Positions 63,986 to 64,000 of a stretch of 64,000 bases of DNA are shown here, in pieces; position 1 is the first letter of the stretch; the number at the start of each line of letters is the position of its first letter. The stretch is from contig JAYRJE010000007.1 in assembly GCA_041906465.1 (NCBI GenBank), forward strand, positions 124,001-188,000. The letters run 5' to 3'. A model generated the notes under the pieces. It saw nothing but the letters and a program-made list of their open reading frames with translations, had not been told where the DNA came from and did no database searches. This DNA is from Didemnitutus sp041906465. GTDB taxonomy: Bacteria > Verrucomicrobiota > Verrucomicrobiia > Opitutales > Opitutaceae. A program made the position numbers and the translations under genes.

Positions 63986-64000
63986 GGCGGGAATCCGCCA

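Overview
The window looks like chromosomal DNA of a high-GC member of the Verrucomicrobiota, most probably the Opitutaceae. This is an inference from gene content (GH115, GH112, DUF5107-TPR, CE15, ADOP-type permeases) and strong third-position G/C; no rRNA or other phylogenetic marker was aligned. I found no tRNA, rRNA, CRISPR array, integrase or insertion sequence. About 50 genes are supported. Most long antisense reading frames are GC-driven shadows.

Layout. 1-8.7 kb (minus): a plant-polysaccharide block with GH115 alpha-glucuronidase (cut by the window edge), GH31, GH51 and GH3. 8.7-17.4 kb: a DUF5107-TPR protein divergent from a GH2 enzyme and a GH112 beta-galactosyl-N-acetylhexosamine phosphorylase. 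17.5-20.7 kb: a secreted TPR protein, a polyproline lipoprotein-like alpha/beta hydrolase and a CPBP-like membrane protein. 20.8-33.4 kb: housekeeping genes (ffh, an Lrp regulator with an aminotransferase, der, fmt, a LysM protein, parB, a truncated SulP transporter, secG, a LolA-like protein, a tandem ribbon-helix-helix protein and an aspartate-type aminotransferase). 33.4-40.2 kb: an SDR, GH28, a CE15 glucuronoyl esterase, an ArsC/Spx-like protein, DUF6172, a PhnA-type zinc ribbon and a secreted beta-helix protein. 40.4-48.8 kb (minus): a five-gene ABC operon with three ADOP/MacB-type permeases, one ATPase and a small proline-rich secreted protein. 49-63.9 kb: an Rsm22-like methyltransferase, an IPT/TIG lipoprotein, hemW-lipoprotein-M23 peptidase, a small TPR protein, a Fur-family regulator, priA, a decayed pfpI remnant, a DUF1801 protein, pssA, an OPT transporter, a truncated haemoglobin, an unusual M20 hydrolase and psuG.

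How the genes work together. GH115, GH51, GH31, GH3, CE15 and GH28 suit stepwise removal of side groups from glucuronoarabinoxylan, xyloglucan and pectin. CE15 opens the lignin ester on the same glucuronate that GH115 removes. No SusC/D or TonB genes are present, so uptake must be encoded elsewhere.

The most unusual signal is a set of short palindromic elements whose stems differ but whose loops often carry a GGGA/GGGAG core. Some are intergenic (about 4.36, 22.3, 25.8 and 38.0 kb). Others lie in frame inside genes: two in GH115 and a facing pair in hemW, where they appear to encode extra surface-loop residues. A separate AT-rich 10-bp palindrome sits inside fmt. Together they resemble an Opitutaceae counterpart of REP/BIME elements and of the Rickettsia palindromic elements that insert into coding sequence.
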